Of a stretch of 64,000 nucleotides of DNA, positions 25,330 through 38,224 are shown in pieces. Source of the stretch: Ophioderma brevispina (Eukaryota; Echinodermata; Ophiuroidea; Amphilepidida; Ophiodermatidae); NCBI GenBank assembly GCA_023653785.1, contig JAMKCH010019721.1, positions 1-64,000 on the forward strand. Direction: 5' to 3'. The stretch's first letter is position 1. The number at the start of each line of letters is the position of its first letter. The notes beneath the pieces are model-generated. The model saw nothing but the letters and a program-made list of their open reading frames with translations, was not told the origin of the DNA and ran no database searches. A program made the translations under genes and the position numbers.

Positions 25330-26145
25330 AAACTGATAAACAGCCTAAAGCTTTACTTTGACCTTTGTATAAACATGTGAAAGCTTCTAATTTTTGATTT
25401 TTTGTATTAAAGTTGTACATTATTGGGTATCTAAGAGATTGTTATTGCAATAAAAAGTTGATTATATTGATTAATACAGAATCCCAATTTGTGCCCATTG
25501 TCTTTTTTGTTTAAACTCGCATACCATAATATTTACTGAACTTATATTTTACTAGGCAAGAGCCTCAGTCAAAACTAAGGTGGTTCTTCCCCGGTGCTGG
25601 CCATGCAATCATCATCCTCACAAACACACACACACACAAACATGTAACAAATTTGAATAGTGTTCCAAATAGGTCATCTGATATGGGTCAAAGAATGTCA
25701 ACGCCAATATGACGTCCTAAATGTCCCCTGAAGACCTTGGCGTATGACCTCATCATACTACGCATTCGCACATAACCCAACCCCCCCTTGTCTCAATGTA
25801 TACCCATACCAAGTATCAACTTGATTCATCACTGCACAAGCTGTACAGCATTTTAACCAAAAGTGTAAACTGCAAGCACAAGATAGAATGACCCTAAATG
25901 ACCTTTGATCCCCTCATTTGTTACCCCACATAAGATTCCTTGTCTCACTGTATAAGCATGCCAAGTATGAATTTAATCAATTGCTGCACTAAAAAGCTAG
26001 ACAACATTCTAACCAAAAGTGTATGTCCAAAAACCAATAAGGTCTAATTCATCAGACAACCGAAAAGTATTTGGTTTGTTGTAATTTGAATTTTTTTCAC
26101 ATTTTGAATTCAAATAAGGAAATTTTAAAAACCAAAAATCCTGAG
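25330..26145. other. Intronic DNA, nothing recognised
   Basis: Only a short (CA)n at about 25620-25638. No coding signal. Confidence 0.35.
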
Positions 26146-26151
26146 CTTTCT

Positions 26152-26190
26152 GCGTGTGTGTGTGTGTGCCCCCCCCCCACACACACACCC
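26152..26190. repeat. (TG)n - C-run - (AC)n hairpin-forming simple repeat
   Basis: GTGTGTGTG, about ten C, then CACACACAC: complementary simple repeats around a C-loop. Confidence 0.85.
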
Positions 26191-26515
26191 ATAATATAAG
26201 AAAAAGAAGTTTAGACTAAGATTCTAAAATTGCAGGCAAAAACAATTTTTTTTCTAATGTTCCAAACATGCCAAGTTTGACCATTTTAATGCTGAAATTT
26301 AACATTAAAAAAGTGTAACATTGGAGGGATGCAATAGTTCTTTTTATAAATGTACACTATCAAAGTTTGAAATGAGCTAAACATCAATTTCTAATTTGAC
26401 CTCTGCCTAGCATGTCACATCACATGAATGGAGAAAAACAACTTTCTACATCAACCTCATATTTAGTGTACACCATACTGTCCTGGAGTGATGTACCACT
26501 TCAAAAAGTGTTTAA

Positions 26516-26832
26516 AGGTGCAACAAGAGATTTTGGGCATCCATAATATGGTGTCATATAGACCCCAATAGATTTTTTACCTTGTATTTGGCTACAGAAA
26601 TGACTTAAAATTGAGAACAAATGGTTTGATTTGCTTAATTTGAATATAAAACTGGCTGAATTTAGTATTTGCTCCTATAGTAAATAAGAAATTTCTTGTA
26701 CCAAAAAAAAATGATTCTCAGCTAAATCATTTCACATGGGGGTATTTTTGAAAAAAAGCTTTACATTATTGCAAAATCAGAATTTTCACATTTTTTAGGT
26801 ACACCTGCTGTATGAAATCTCTCGTTGCACCT
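26516..26832. mobile_element. TTAA-flanked MITE, copy 1
   Basis: 317-bp element with inverted ends AGGTGCAACAAGAGATTT and AGGTGCAACGAGAGATTT, flanked by TTAA at 26512-26515 and 26833-26836. TTAA target-site duplications are typical of piggyBac and Kolobok families. It has no coding capacity. Confidence 0.8.
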
Positions 26833-27202
26833 TTAAGTTCTTCACATGACGAATAGCACATAGAGCGGCACATATCTCCTGTTTCCATAACCCTAGGCCA
26901 CACGTCTACTGGATGCAGTGAAAGCTAGAGGGGTAGGATACACGGCCAATTTCTTCATGGTAGTTACCACACAGCTACCACCGAGTAGACATGGATTACC
27001 TACCCACTAGACGTGCACTCGCCGGCCAGGATTCCGTGTATTTTTGCCGCATAGACGGATAGTGTACACACAGCGGTTTTTTTTTTTTTTTTTTTTGCAT
27101 GTCACATCACATGAATGGAGAAAAACAACTTTCTACATCAACCTCATATTTAGTGTACACCATACTGTCCTGGAGTGATGTACCACTTCAAAAAGTGTTT
27201 AA

Positions 27203-27528
27203 AGGTGCAACAAGAGATTTTGGGCATCCATAATATGGTGTCATATAGACCCCAATAGATTTTTTACCTTGTATTTGGCTACAGAAATGACTTAAAATTG
27301 AGAACAAATGGTTTGATTTGCTTAATTTGAATATAAAACTGGCTGAATTTAGTATTTGCTCCTATAGTAAATAAGAAATTTCACAATTTTTGTACCAAAA
27401 AAAAAAATGATTCTCAGCTAAATCATTTCACATGGGGGTATTTTTGAAAAAAAGCTTTACATTATTGCAAAATCAGAATTTTCACATTTTTTAGGTACAC
27501 CTGCAGTATGAAATCTCTCGTTGCACCT
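27203..27528. mobile_element. TTAA-flanked MITE, copy 2 (in the duplicated segment)
   Basis: Same element as at 26516, carried within the second copy of the 0.54 kb duplication, flanked by TTAA at 27199-27202 and 27529-27532. Confidence 0.8.
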
Positions 27529-27654
27529 TTAAGTTCTTCACATGACGAATAGCACATAGAGCGGCACATATCTCCTGTTTCCATAACCCTAGGCCACACG
27601 TCTACTGGATGCAGTGAAAGCTAGAGGGGTAGGATAGCTGTAGGTACCATTTTG

Positions 27655-27735
27655 TTGGTCTTTGGTATGACCCAGCCGGGATTCGAACCTGCAGCCTTCC
27701 GCTGTTTACACAATCATTGGTACGATTTACGACCA
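27655..27735 (-). repeat. tRNA-like SINE head fragment
   Basis: The minus strand carries GCAGGTTCGAATCCCGGC, an RNA polymerase III B-box/T-arm motif. There is no complete cloverleaf, so it is a SINE piece rather than a tRNA gene. Confidence 0.5.
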
Positions 27736-27739
27736 ATTC

Positions 27740-30400
27740 ACAATGTAAAACTGTCCAAAGCAACTTCAATCTCATATTTGATAATAATAACGCATGTATC
27801 CGATGCTTAAGATTCAGAAGTATATGATGATTGCTTGCCAATCAAATCAGAGTGCACGATTGGACACAATGGGAAAGACATGGCACACAAACAAACAAAA
27901 TCACTTGATCTAAAGATGATAACTGAAAATGGTATTTTTTTTGTTTTAGTCCCAATGCCTCTTTAAAGCTAGGCCAGTCTCTTTTCTCCCACAATAAAAC
28001 AGTATTGAAGAATTTCTACAAAAATATTTCTTTAATATTTAAGAAATATCTACGACAGAATTTGACAATTGGCAAAAACCGCTCAGAGGGGGCAAAACAA
28101 ATGGGCCACACATCCTGGAATTACACAACAAAATTAAGAAACAAAACAAAACCCCAAACAATATGTGGAATCATTTGCAGTTCTATGCAAACTGACAAAG
28201 AATCAACCAAAACCCAGAGATGATTATATCAAATAAAAGAAACAAAATAATGAGCACAGTGCCCATAGCAATGGTTTGAGGTTAGATACTTTGAACATAG
28301 CTTAGGGCAAAGACAAGCAAGACAAATGAAAAGATAGACAAAGCTCTCATCGGACACCTGTTTGGGTACACAGTTAAGCTCTTCTATTCGTGGTTATAAT
28401 TTTGGCATATAAAGGGATATTTGTTGTTATTTCAGACAAAGGGGATTTCTGCCTCTAGTGTTATTTTTCAAAAATTGTAACTATTTTACATTAAGTCATA
28501 TTATCCATCATTTCATTTTCACACATTTTTAAATTCATATTCTGAGTTGCTACATCACAAAAATAAAACTCCCGTGAAAAATTTCACTAACTGTGGTGTA
28601 CATCAAGTTTCCCAAATGGCAACTATGTAGAGTGTAATCAATTCACAGAGTGTTAATTTGCAGTGATTTTCAAAAACATTTGTGGTATTTTTAATTTGCA
28701 GGATAATCAGACAAACATGTTATCCTCAAAAGGTCAATATATTTTAACTTTTTAAATATTTACTCTACTTTTTTACATATGGCTGGTTAGATAGATAGAA
28801 GGGGTACAAAAAATAAAAAACCATAAAAAAATCCCACTATATGGTATATAATTTTCATTTTGATAATGTCCAGTACTAATAACATCTGAAAGAAAATTAA
28901 AATCAACCAAGCGTTGTCTCAAACATGCCGGAGTCTATCAACTTTGTTATAAAGTGAGTCGTCAGTGATTGATGACATCGAAAGCCATGCATGATTGGAC
29001 CTAATTGCCGTCCACACTTTGTCTGCCCATGGCGGGACAGAGGCGATCAACCGATGAATCAATGAAAGGATCCGGCACGTGCAGCTGAGATTCTCATGCC
29101 AAAAATTCTGTTGTTATTCTAATTATTTTGTCTGATATAATTCATACAACCTTAAAATCTTGACACTTGAGGCCTAGGAAAATGAACCAAACTTCAAAAA
29201 AAGGAGCCATCTTTCCCAGCATTTCTTAAATATTTCTTTATAGGCCCTACTATGTGAAATATGAACTAAATTTCTCAATTTCCCCCAGAGAAGGAGCTGT
29301 TGAAAATTCCACACTTTTTTAGCCAGGCTAACTTGACAATCAAGACCTTCTTGTTTAGGGAAGATTTTAAGGTAAAAATAATGTTATTTAAATAGCGATT
29401 ATATGTTATTAAGTTCTTGATGATAAGTACATTAAACACATTGTTTACCCTTCTAAATTGCACAGAGAATGGCCATGCTGCCCTTGTTAAATGAACAATA
29501 CCCTCAATTATTTTAAAGATTTTGGAAACTGTTAGGGTTCTTTTTAATTAACTAAAATTCCCTCAAAGTGGTATAACTATAGATGATCAACTTTTCTGGC
29601 AATAATGGTTTTTTATCATTACACAGGGATACTGCACCTAAATAGTCTACTTTTACCTATTTAAAAAGTCAATTTGTTTCAATAATTTTAGTGCAATAAA
29701 ATGGAAAGTCGTGACATTATGATGCAATAACACCTATTCAAGACAAAATAAGACAAAGGTGTTTTGTGATATTTCTGTGAAATCAACAAATTATTGCTGA
29801 TTATTGATGCAAAAATAGTAAAAATATTATAGCTTCACCAATTTCACTCATTGAATAAGAGAATGAGCAAAACAATTGAAGTCAGGAACAATTTTACCTA
29901 GATTATGCCAACAGAATCAGGGCATCCTGTTTTAAACTTTCATCCAAATGTAACAATTACCAAATGAACCAACTAAACAATCAGACTTTGCAATGGCAGA
30001 TAATTAAATAATAAATTGAACAAACTACCTAGATTTTCACTGGGAATTGTATTACCACTAAAAATGTTTGGACTTTATAAATTTATACTGATTGATTGAT
30101 AAGTTACTAATAATATGACTTTTTTCAATAAGCGTTGTTAAATGGAGGAATCTTTATTAAGCATTGTACTTGAGCAATAATGAGGAATGCTAAAAGGTAT
30201 ATGCAATCCTGACTCAAAAAAAGGAATATAGAAAGAAATATGGATTGGCCAACAAAGTTATCTTTAATGATATTAATTAAACACAAAGAAACATGTACCT
30301 TACAATTCTAGACAGTTGCATGGCAATATTGAGTTACACTTAAAAATAATGTTGTAGGAAAACAACAATTAAGGGGCTGTTATGATCCAATTTCAGGAAA
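27740..30400. other. Intronic DNA, nothing recognised
   Basis: AT-rich, with no supported exon or repeat structure. Confidence 0.35.
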
Positions 30401-30403
30401 AAA

Positions 30404-30606
30404 ACTGTTAAAACAGTTGAATTTCGCGGGTACTTTTTTTCGCAAATTTGCAATTGGTGCATTTTCGGAGTTTAAATTCGCAAATTTTAATTTTGGATGA
30501 TGCTGATGGACAATTATTTTGGTTGAGGATTTTAATTCCATGAATCTTGTTACTTGCAACAAAATTCGCAAATTACGTACCTCGCGAAATTAACAAGTTT
30601 TACAGG
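30404..30606. mobile_element. Small inverted-repeat element (AATTTCGCG...CGCGAAATT)
   Basis: Left end CAGTTGAATTTCGCGGGTAC is inverted-repeated at the right end GTACCTCGCGAAATTAACAA, with further AATTCGCAAATT motifs inside. The length of about 200 bp and lack of coding content fit a MITE. Confidence 0.6.
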
Positions 30607-30609
30607 AGG

Positions 30610-33600
30610 TTTCAAACCAGCATGGCATGAGCTTGCTGGATTATACAGCAAAACTGGTTTATCACAACCAAATTCTAAAAATAAATTATTAAGAATCACT
30701 GAGGGATCTAAAAACAGAATATTACTTTCAGGGTTTTATTGACAAATATTTTTAATATTATAGGAAGAAGTAATGAATACATATGGGAATCAAGGAAAAA
30801 TATCAATGATAAAGAACAATAAAAATGTTTTTTTTCAAAATATCCCCACGAAGTCTCCAGCAGGTACAATTTGAATGCGTATAAGGTTTATAGCTAAATT
30901 CCAACAATACAGTTTTAAAAGGGAACAAAGTTGGAGGACTTCCCATTTATTCTAGACAGTACGCCATTTTGTGGAAGACACAGTGATTGCCAAAACAATT
31001 AGTCTTTTGAAAGTTAAAAAGTGCTCTCAAAAGTGATATTTCAGTGGCGTCCGCAAGTAGCGCCAATTTTTTTTCTCCCAAAAGAAACATAGTTATGGTC
31101 CAAAATTTGAGATACTTTTACCCCTACAGTTGCCGTGCTAACCCTCATTTTTGCTGGGGCAACGCTGGACAGAAAACAAATATAAACTTAGAAATCAATG
31201 ACTATAGAGCCTTTGCCCTTAACCTATGAACCTGTATTATTTTACATAAGCTCCAAAAAATCAGTCAACACAAAGAAACTTCATTATAAAGGTTGCAATT
31301 GTGGTCAAGGGCTTTGGCACCGTATGTTAAAAACATGTTCTAAAAGCTTCCCCCTTAAGGCCTATACTTGTCCACCATACTCTCAATGACACAGCCTCTT
31401 TGTGCACTTTAACACTGTTTTTGATAGAATCTGGAGAAGTTTTGTAAAAAAAAACGCGGCAAATAATAACGTGTATAGAGGGAGGCCAAAATGGCGGCTA
31501 TATGAAGTGTTTTTGATACTTTGTACTTACCTGCCCATTCATTGGATGTTATGTTTATTTAGTGTAAACAGTGGAATGCAATGGCCCAAAATTATCTCCC
31601 AATCTCGAAAAAAAAAAATAAGGCATTAAATTTTGTTAATTTAAAAAATAAGATACTAAAAGATGTACAGAGCTAGATGGAAAGAGGCTTGATTCCACAC
31701 CCTATTAGTTACTCTATATATGTAGTTTATCTTTGATGTAACTAAACATTTGTAGTGATGTAAATTTTGTTGCATAGTGCAAAAAATCTCCCAGGCCAGG
31801 GATACTAAAACAAAATATGACCCATAATGAGATGTGCCACAAACTAATGTCTGCCAATGTTGTTAATTAATAGTAGCCTTTTCAAAATTGTCTCAAATTT
31901 GTTGGGAAAATCAGTCCAATTCCCCTAATCTGAAGACAAATTTTCAAAATTGCTTAAAAAGTCAAAATTGGAGGAAAGAAAAATGAACAAATTTTGTTTC
32001 AATGGGCCTAAAATCTGAATCCTGTGTAAGCTATGTGTTCCCTTTTGCCAAAAATTGGTATAGATAGGCTACTTCCAAAGAGACGTCGGCAGGCACATTT
32101 CCCATGAAACATGAGACTTAAGACCGCAAACTTAGACCCCCCCCACCTGGGGAAAACTAAAACAGGCATTTTCAGTATGTTTTATTTTATTGTAATTAAA
32201 ACAAGTCACGGGCAGACTGACAGGCAGCAGATTGTTCCAATTTAGTTAGAAATCCTGACAATGTGCTTGCTAATTGCTTGCCAAAAAAGAAAAATAACAG
32301 TCATGGGGAAAAAAACCTTTGCTGATATAATACAACAAACATGATTTCAGGGTCGGTGATCCTTTTAGTATATTCAGTTATTCAAGGTCAATTCCAAACT
32401 GAACCAGTCACTGAATAGGCTTAATTAATCATATTATTACAAGATTATATAGAGCTAATAATTTTGTGGGTTTTAAATTTATGTTGTGCACCATCTGTCA
32501 GCAGTTAGCCCAAAGGCAACCACATCGACATTAAAGAAACCATTCCAAATTTTGTGAAAAAGAATCGGTTTACAGTTTTGGTTTTGCTAACACCATTTTT
32601 AAATGTTTGTATTTGATTTTGTCTTATTTGTAAGTTAATCAATTTTTTTACATTTAAACCAGTGAAAAAACAAGGTAATGCATTTAACATCAAGGTTTTA
32701 TGTAACATTGTAACCATTGGTATTTGTGGCTAAACCTAAAAAAGGGGAGAAAAATAAAATGTCATATGGCAATTAACTTTAAATACGTATCCTTAGGTTC
32801 CATTGCTGCGCTTTTGTGTTTGTCACAAAATATGATGATAAAAATCAGCCAATAACTAAAAAATATCATGATTTAAAATCACTTGATATCCAAAAATCCA
32901 GGATTGGCCATCCTGAAGCTCCCTGAAGCATATACCGCCACACTAATGGGGTGGGTAAAAATAGCAGCTCGCATTAACACTGAAATTGGCTGGCCATGGC
33001 ATGGCCTTGACGGACTGAAAAGAAAAAGCGTAGGATGATATTTTTTTTATAGAAAAAAAAATATCCCCTTTTATAAGCTAGAAGGATACAATGACATGCT
33101 AATTATAAGCGTTTACTGGTTTAGTTCACAAGGCCATCTTTAAGTTCCAAATTTGTAAATTTGTTTTTTGGTTAGAAAACTTTAGTCTTTTGTGGTACAT
33201 GGACTTGCAAATGCCATTTTGCTATAAATTGGGCGTTGGGCTAGTTTCGTGTTTTTAAACAGATGGTTTGTGGGGAATTAGCTTTTCAGTAGACTACCTG
33301 AAATAAAATTCTTTTAAAAGAGAAGCATCGGATCTTGAGGCACAAAACTGCCCTCATTTGTACAGATATCATAAGTAGAAAGTAGTTAAATGGATGTTGC
33401 AGGAACGAGGAACATTTTATGTTATGACATGCGAATCTCACAGTCCTTTTCCTTCAATCCCATTATTGAACACTGAAAATTAAGCCTAAATTAGTAAAAA
33501 CAAGTAAACACATGCTGGAGTTGATTCCCTCGGCATTCCAACCCTGCTGTTCTGGCCTGTGACATTTGTAGTTTGCTCATCATAGCAATGAGTACCAGCC

Positions 33601-34790
33601 CTGTAACATCACATTATGTCTTTAGCCTCACATTAAGGCTCCACATGTTTTATGGTATAGTCTTTGTGAGCATAGCTGTATTTTCCAAGGTTCTAGTAGG
33701 ACTATCATTTTGAGAGTAAATGAAAAACAAAATCATATTTTGTTGAAAAATCTGCCTGTATCGATTCTTAAATAAAGAGGCAGCAATTCCACCAGTGACC
33801 TTGGTGTAAACCAGAGATAGACTTAAAACCAATTGAGGACATGGCTGTTTTAGCCTCGCTGAAATTTTTTTTAAACCAGATATAAGTCCCCCACTGTATG
33901 TATTGATAAATTGCTAAAACGTATCAATACAGGATATTCCCTTTTCAGGTATAGGCAATTCAGAGAACCAGGATCCTGTTTGAAGCCAGAAATAGCATGA
34001 GACCACCGCTACGGTTTCCTTGGGTTTCCTGTCCTTCGGTTTACCGTTAGCCCACCGTTTAAAATAAGTAATAGGCCTAGTAGGCCAATTAAACATCATC
34101 AAATGTCCTTTGCACAAATGTCGGTCAGTTGCGGTGGTTGGTTTCCAGTCAGGATTAATGACCCACCTCCAGGAATGAATCCTGTTGTTTTGGTGGTGTT
34201 CAGTTGATTATCTTTCTATACAAAGGAAGCAATGTTTTAAAATCTGAGAAATGTAGAAAGGAGGGCAAATTAAAGGTGTTTGTTCCGATTATGTCTATTG
34301 TATTCTCGACTTGACATGAGAGCCTGGGACTTGCACCATCTGCCCCCTCACGTACAATGGGAAACCAAAACCTGCAGTTTTGATGGTATAAGCATAGTGC
34401 AAATTTTTTAGCCATTATCGCAAAAAACCCTTACTGTGCTAATATTGATGCGTTAACCATTACATGTTGTTTTGTTTGTTATCTTGGGACTGAAATGGAA
34501 TTGAGGGCTCAAAATTCAGGACGACAATTAAAAAATATGGCCTTTCACCGGATATCAAAAATATATATACTTTCCCATAAATCAGGGGGATCCCAAGATG
34601 AGTGAAACACACACCTTTAAGCTTGTTAAGTTCTAAGGAGTTAACATTAGATGATTGAAAATCATTGATTTAGTAGCAATAAAAGTAAAGTCAAGTCGTT
34701 GTGCCAAGCAAGCTCATCGCAAGCGTGCCCATTCTTCTTTTCCTTAGCGTTTGGGGCCGACTCCTCCATAGTCTTTTTGCTTTGGGGGGG
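30610..34790. other. Intronic DNA
   Basis: AT-rich; contains the dispersed repeat at 31880-32150 and nothing else that could be supported. Confidence 0.35.
31880..32150 (+). repeat. Dispersed repeat, copy 2 (see 18000-18390)
   Basis: Same block order and orientation as the copy in TIMP intron 1. Confidence 0.5.
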
Positions 34791-34794
34791 TTCG

Positions 34795-35000
34795 CACTCC
34801 TCCCGCACAGCGAGTCTGTTACTTTCCCAGCATTTAATAATGCTGGTAACCATTTATACACCTGGGTGTGGAGAGGAGTAATTGAGGAAAGGCCTTACTC
34901 AAGGCCACAACACGTTGGCCGCAGTGGGAATCGAACCCACACCATTTGGGTGCGGGGGAGGGTGAGTGTCAATCCACTGGCAAAACGTGCGCTCTGTAGT
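34795..35000 (-). mobile_element. tRNA-derived SINE
   Basis: Read on the minus strand: an A-box-like GCCAGTGGATTGACAC, a B box in GTGTGGGTTCGATTCCCACT, then a body with GGCCTTGAGTAAGGCC, CACCCAGGTGTATAAATGG and CCAGCATTATTAAATGCTGG. This head-plus-body arrangement is typical of SINEs widespread in marine deuterostomes. Confidence 0.7.
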
Positions 35001-35004
35001 AGCA

Positions 35005-37580
35005 ACTAATTAGTAGATTCATTCTTATCACCCCTTTCTGCTAACAATTTCAAATCAAATGTTGATTTTTAATTCTTAATCCCCAATAGCCCGTCCTGCT
35101 CTCGCTCCCCCTTCTTTGAAATAGACTTCAATGCCCTTACAGACACCTTTGTATGGCTGGCGAAAGCAAGGGAAAGAGTGGGGAAATGGGGCACACAATG
35201 AAGAAGGGAGAAAGAAATATGAGGGAAAAAATACCTTGGCACCCACCATACTGACCCTGATCCTGTTACACCCCTCTAGACTTGCAAACAGCAGCATTAC
35301 TCTTATTTGACTTCCCCTTTTAAATTATTAAATAAATAACCACGAATGTTTCTGTAGATGTCAGCAAGCGTAATTCCAAAATTTGAGTGGATTTTGATGG
35401 GTGTGTTTCAGTGTTATGAGGAGTAAAAAGGTTTGGAATTGCAGTGTCTCATGCTGTGATTTCTGTTTGTTTATATATTAAAAAACAAACAAACCAAACA
35501 AACAAACAAGAATACAAAATTAAGATTTTCTTTCGAGGGAAATTGAATATGCACAAGACAGTTAATAAGATTTTAAACACACATACATTATTAGATTCAA
35601 AGGCAATCTTGGGTATATTGGGGACGAGGCTGTGATATGGAATCACGAAATGCACCTTAGTAAGTTCTAAATTGAGAACCTTGGGGGATTTTAAGCATGC
35701 ATAAATGTAACCAACTAATAGTAAATGATAAACCCAAATCTAGTGGATAGCTTGGCGGAGCTACCAAATAAAGAGCCTGTGTGTGCTAAAGCCATGGATA
35801 TGAGCCTGTTCACACGGTCACAAAAACTCAAGGGTTTGAACCTCGGAGGTGAAAATACATCCAATTATTTTACGTACGCCCAAGTTGTGTCCACACAGCT
35901 CGCTGACCAAAAATCTAAAATCATCCCTATGACCATTCTCTTCCGCTTCTCATATCCGAATTTAGAACTTAAGTCAAATACTGGAAGCTGTGAACTTTTG
36001 TGCGTGCTTTCAAACACAGGGAGTTGTCAAAAAAGATGAGAGGTCACTTCCGCGCTCCTCTCACTATCCCCTGAAGCTTGTCCACACGGCACAACACTCC
36101 AAAACACTCCGGAGTGTTATCGGAGTTCGAGATTCACTCCAAGTTTTTAGGGGGATAACATCCCGCCAAAACCAGGGATAAATTTAGAGATAGAGCTATT
36201 GAATGGTCCAATGAGTCAAAAACCCCAATGACACCACTCCAGTTTTGAAATTCCGTAGTTTCAGCCTCTGTGTGACATGACTATACAACACATTGGATTT
36301 AATACACTGTAAAAAAATGGTGTCTTGCTGACATTATATTATAATAGTTTGGAGTTTTAATATAAAAAACAATATAAACAATATGCCTGCCCTAGAGATA
36401 CATATAAGACTTATGGCACAAAATAGGCGTTTAGACATGTTACTGTGGTTAGTAGGTATAGCCAGTACCAGCAGACACCAAAATAAGTATGCCTTTAAAA
36501 CTGGCTTCAAAATATGTCGTAATAAAATACAAGTACCTTACATGGCAATATTTTCTTGGATCTGTCCTAATTGACGTCCTCTGTAGATATTAACTTTTTA
36601 AGGAGAGCATGAGACTTACTCGACATATCCACATTAATTTTGTATTTCGAGTCACGTCTTGATGCCAAGGCGGGGACAAATTTTTTAAGTGTAACATCGA
36701 TTCTATAAGGTGAACAATAACGTCCCTAACACTCAATATTAATGTTGAAAAGAATCAAAGAATGCAACAGAATACAGAATGAACAAAAGTCACATTTCAA
36801 CTGCGTTATGGCTCTAAATCAAGTTGTTGCCCCTGTAATGATCTAAAACTGAATGTAGACTTTATTCATGTTTTTTCCTATTGTTAAAACACACTGTACA
36901 TGGCTTTATATTTGTAGAGAATTAAGCACAATATAAGTGGGGTGCAGAGGGTGTTTTGAATCAATCCCATGTGCATAGCAATTGCCTATACCATACTGTA
37001 CTAAACCCCTGTCAGTACTTAGGGAATAAAAAGTGTCCAAAAGTTTTAAGAACCACAATACATTTCATAATACATGCAAAACATTACGAAGCTTTGTGTG
37101 GCTTAAAATGAGCGTTAAGTCAGGGTTTTTATTGTTAAGAATAGGATTTTATGTGATCCATGACCTTATTGAGGTTGAAATTTCCCAAACCTGGTGCATT
37201 GTGGTTGACTCAAAAAACCCTCTGAGGTGGGTGCAAAGGGATAATGTAATGTACAGTAATTATGCCAATGCAATAGTGATGAAAGTGAAACTATTTGCGC
37301 TGCATTAATTTTCATGCTTCTTTGTGCAGTTTGGTAAAAGCCGCAAACTTCACGAACACATGAAAATGTTATTTTGTGTTGTAAGTCTAGTAGGATAACT
37401 GAAATAAAAGCACACTCCTATCCCTGGCTTTTCCCCTCCCCCACTCCTTCCTTCTCTCCTTACTGTTTACCTCTTCACTGCACCTCGGTTTTCACTACAA
37501 TTTAAAACAAGTGAAAAAAACAAACATTGTATAAGTGCAAAAAAATTAACATGGAAAATTAAACAAATTTATTAGCAAAT
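35005..37580. other. Intronic DNA with minor motifs
   Basis: Contains an (AAAC)n patch near 35480-35510, a CACTGTAAAAA transposon-like terminus near 36304 and the perfect 16-bp palindrome AACACTCCGGAGTGTT at 36103-36118. No exon recognised. Confidence 0.35.
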
Positions 37581-37646
37581 ATATTGTTACCCTTCAACTC
37601 AACTTTGAACATCCTGCCTATTCTGACTTATAACCTAGTAAAAATT

Positions 37647-38054
37647 ATGAAAAGAGAGAGCTCTAATTGTCTATTGCAACTCATACACCATAAATCCATC
37701 CCCTGGATTCTGACTTATGACCAGAAAATCAAGGTTAAGAGCAGTTTTTATTTGCCGGTCAAAAACAAGATTCTTGATGAATTAGCTGCTTTGTTTACGC
37801 ACTCTTTGGAGAAAGTTTACTGCGTCTCTGGCAAGGACCCAGTAAATTCACCAATACTTTTGTTTTTGCAGAGACCAAATACATGCCCTGTGCAAAAAAT
37901 AATTATTTCCAAGGTACCACCAACTATGATGCGCATAGCACAAGCAAAATTTCCTCATTTTGTCCATGACGATTCTATTAAATTTTCACAGAATGTCCAA
38001 AGAAATATTGACAAGCCTGAAAAAACTATTTGTGAGTTTTATTCCCACCAATAG
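37647..38054 (+). CDS. Unrecognised 135-residue open frame
   Basis: Long for this AT-rich DNA: open from about 37584, first ATG at 37647, stop TAG at 38052-38054. The protein starts MKRESSNCLLQLIHHKS and has a Lys-rich, mixed hydrophobic composition with segments such as LAALFTHSLEKVYCVSGKD and QRPNTCPVQKIIISK. No domain, signal peptide or splice structure was recognised. The stop lies in the target-site duplication of the MITE that starts at 38055. It could be a TE relic, an unlinked exon or chance. Confidence 0.2.
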   Translation: MKRESSNCLLQLIHHKSIPWILTYDQKIKVKSSFYLPVKNKILDELAALFTHSLEKVYCVSGKDPVNSPILLFLQRPNTCPVQKIIISKVPPTMMRIAQAKFPHFVHDDSIKFSQNVQRNIDKPEKTICEFYSHQ

Positions 38055-38216
38055 CAGGCGCGGATGGATCCAGGGAGGGGGCGTGCGAGCCTCCCTTTAA
38101 TTCGGCAAATTCTTGCATAATCAGCCCAATTTGATAAGCTATTGTAGACCAGTGGACAGCATTTCCGCCCCCCCCCGGTAATTTGCCGTTTTTTCAAATC
38201 CTGGATCCCGCCACTG
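38055..38216. mobile_element. hAT-like MITE, 162 bp, with imperfect 8-bp target-site duplication
   Basis: Ends CAGGCGCGGATGGATCCAG and, inverted, CAGTGGCGGGATCCAG. Flanked by ACCAATAG (38047-38054) and ATCAATAA (38217-38224), a 6-of-8 match. A CAG terminus with an 8-bp duplication is characteristic of hAT elements. Confidence 0.65.
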
Positions 38217-38224
38217 ATCAATAA

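Larger units (their letters stand above)
26410..27636. repeat. Tandem duplication of about 0.54 kb with a T20 run before copy 2
   Basis: 26410-26940 is repeated at 27097-27636 nearly identically; the visible differences are a 7-10 bp indel, an A-run length change and a T/A change. Copy 2 is preceded immediately by 20 T (27077-27096), and 136 bp of single-copy DNA lies before that. Either a recent duplication or a haplotype/assembly join. Confidence 0.9.

Noticed and set aside
34900..35000. Possible tRNA gene on the minus strand
   Set aside because: The A and B boxes are present, but no acceptor stem or complete cloverleaf can be formed and a SINE body follows. It is a SINE head.
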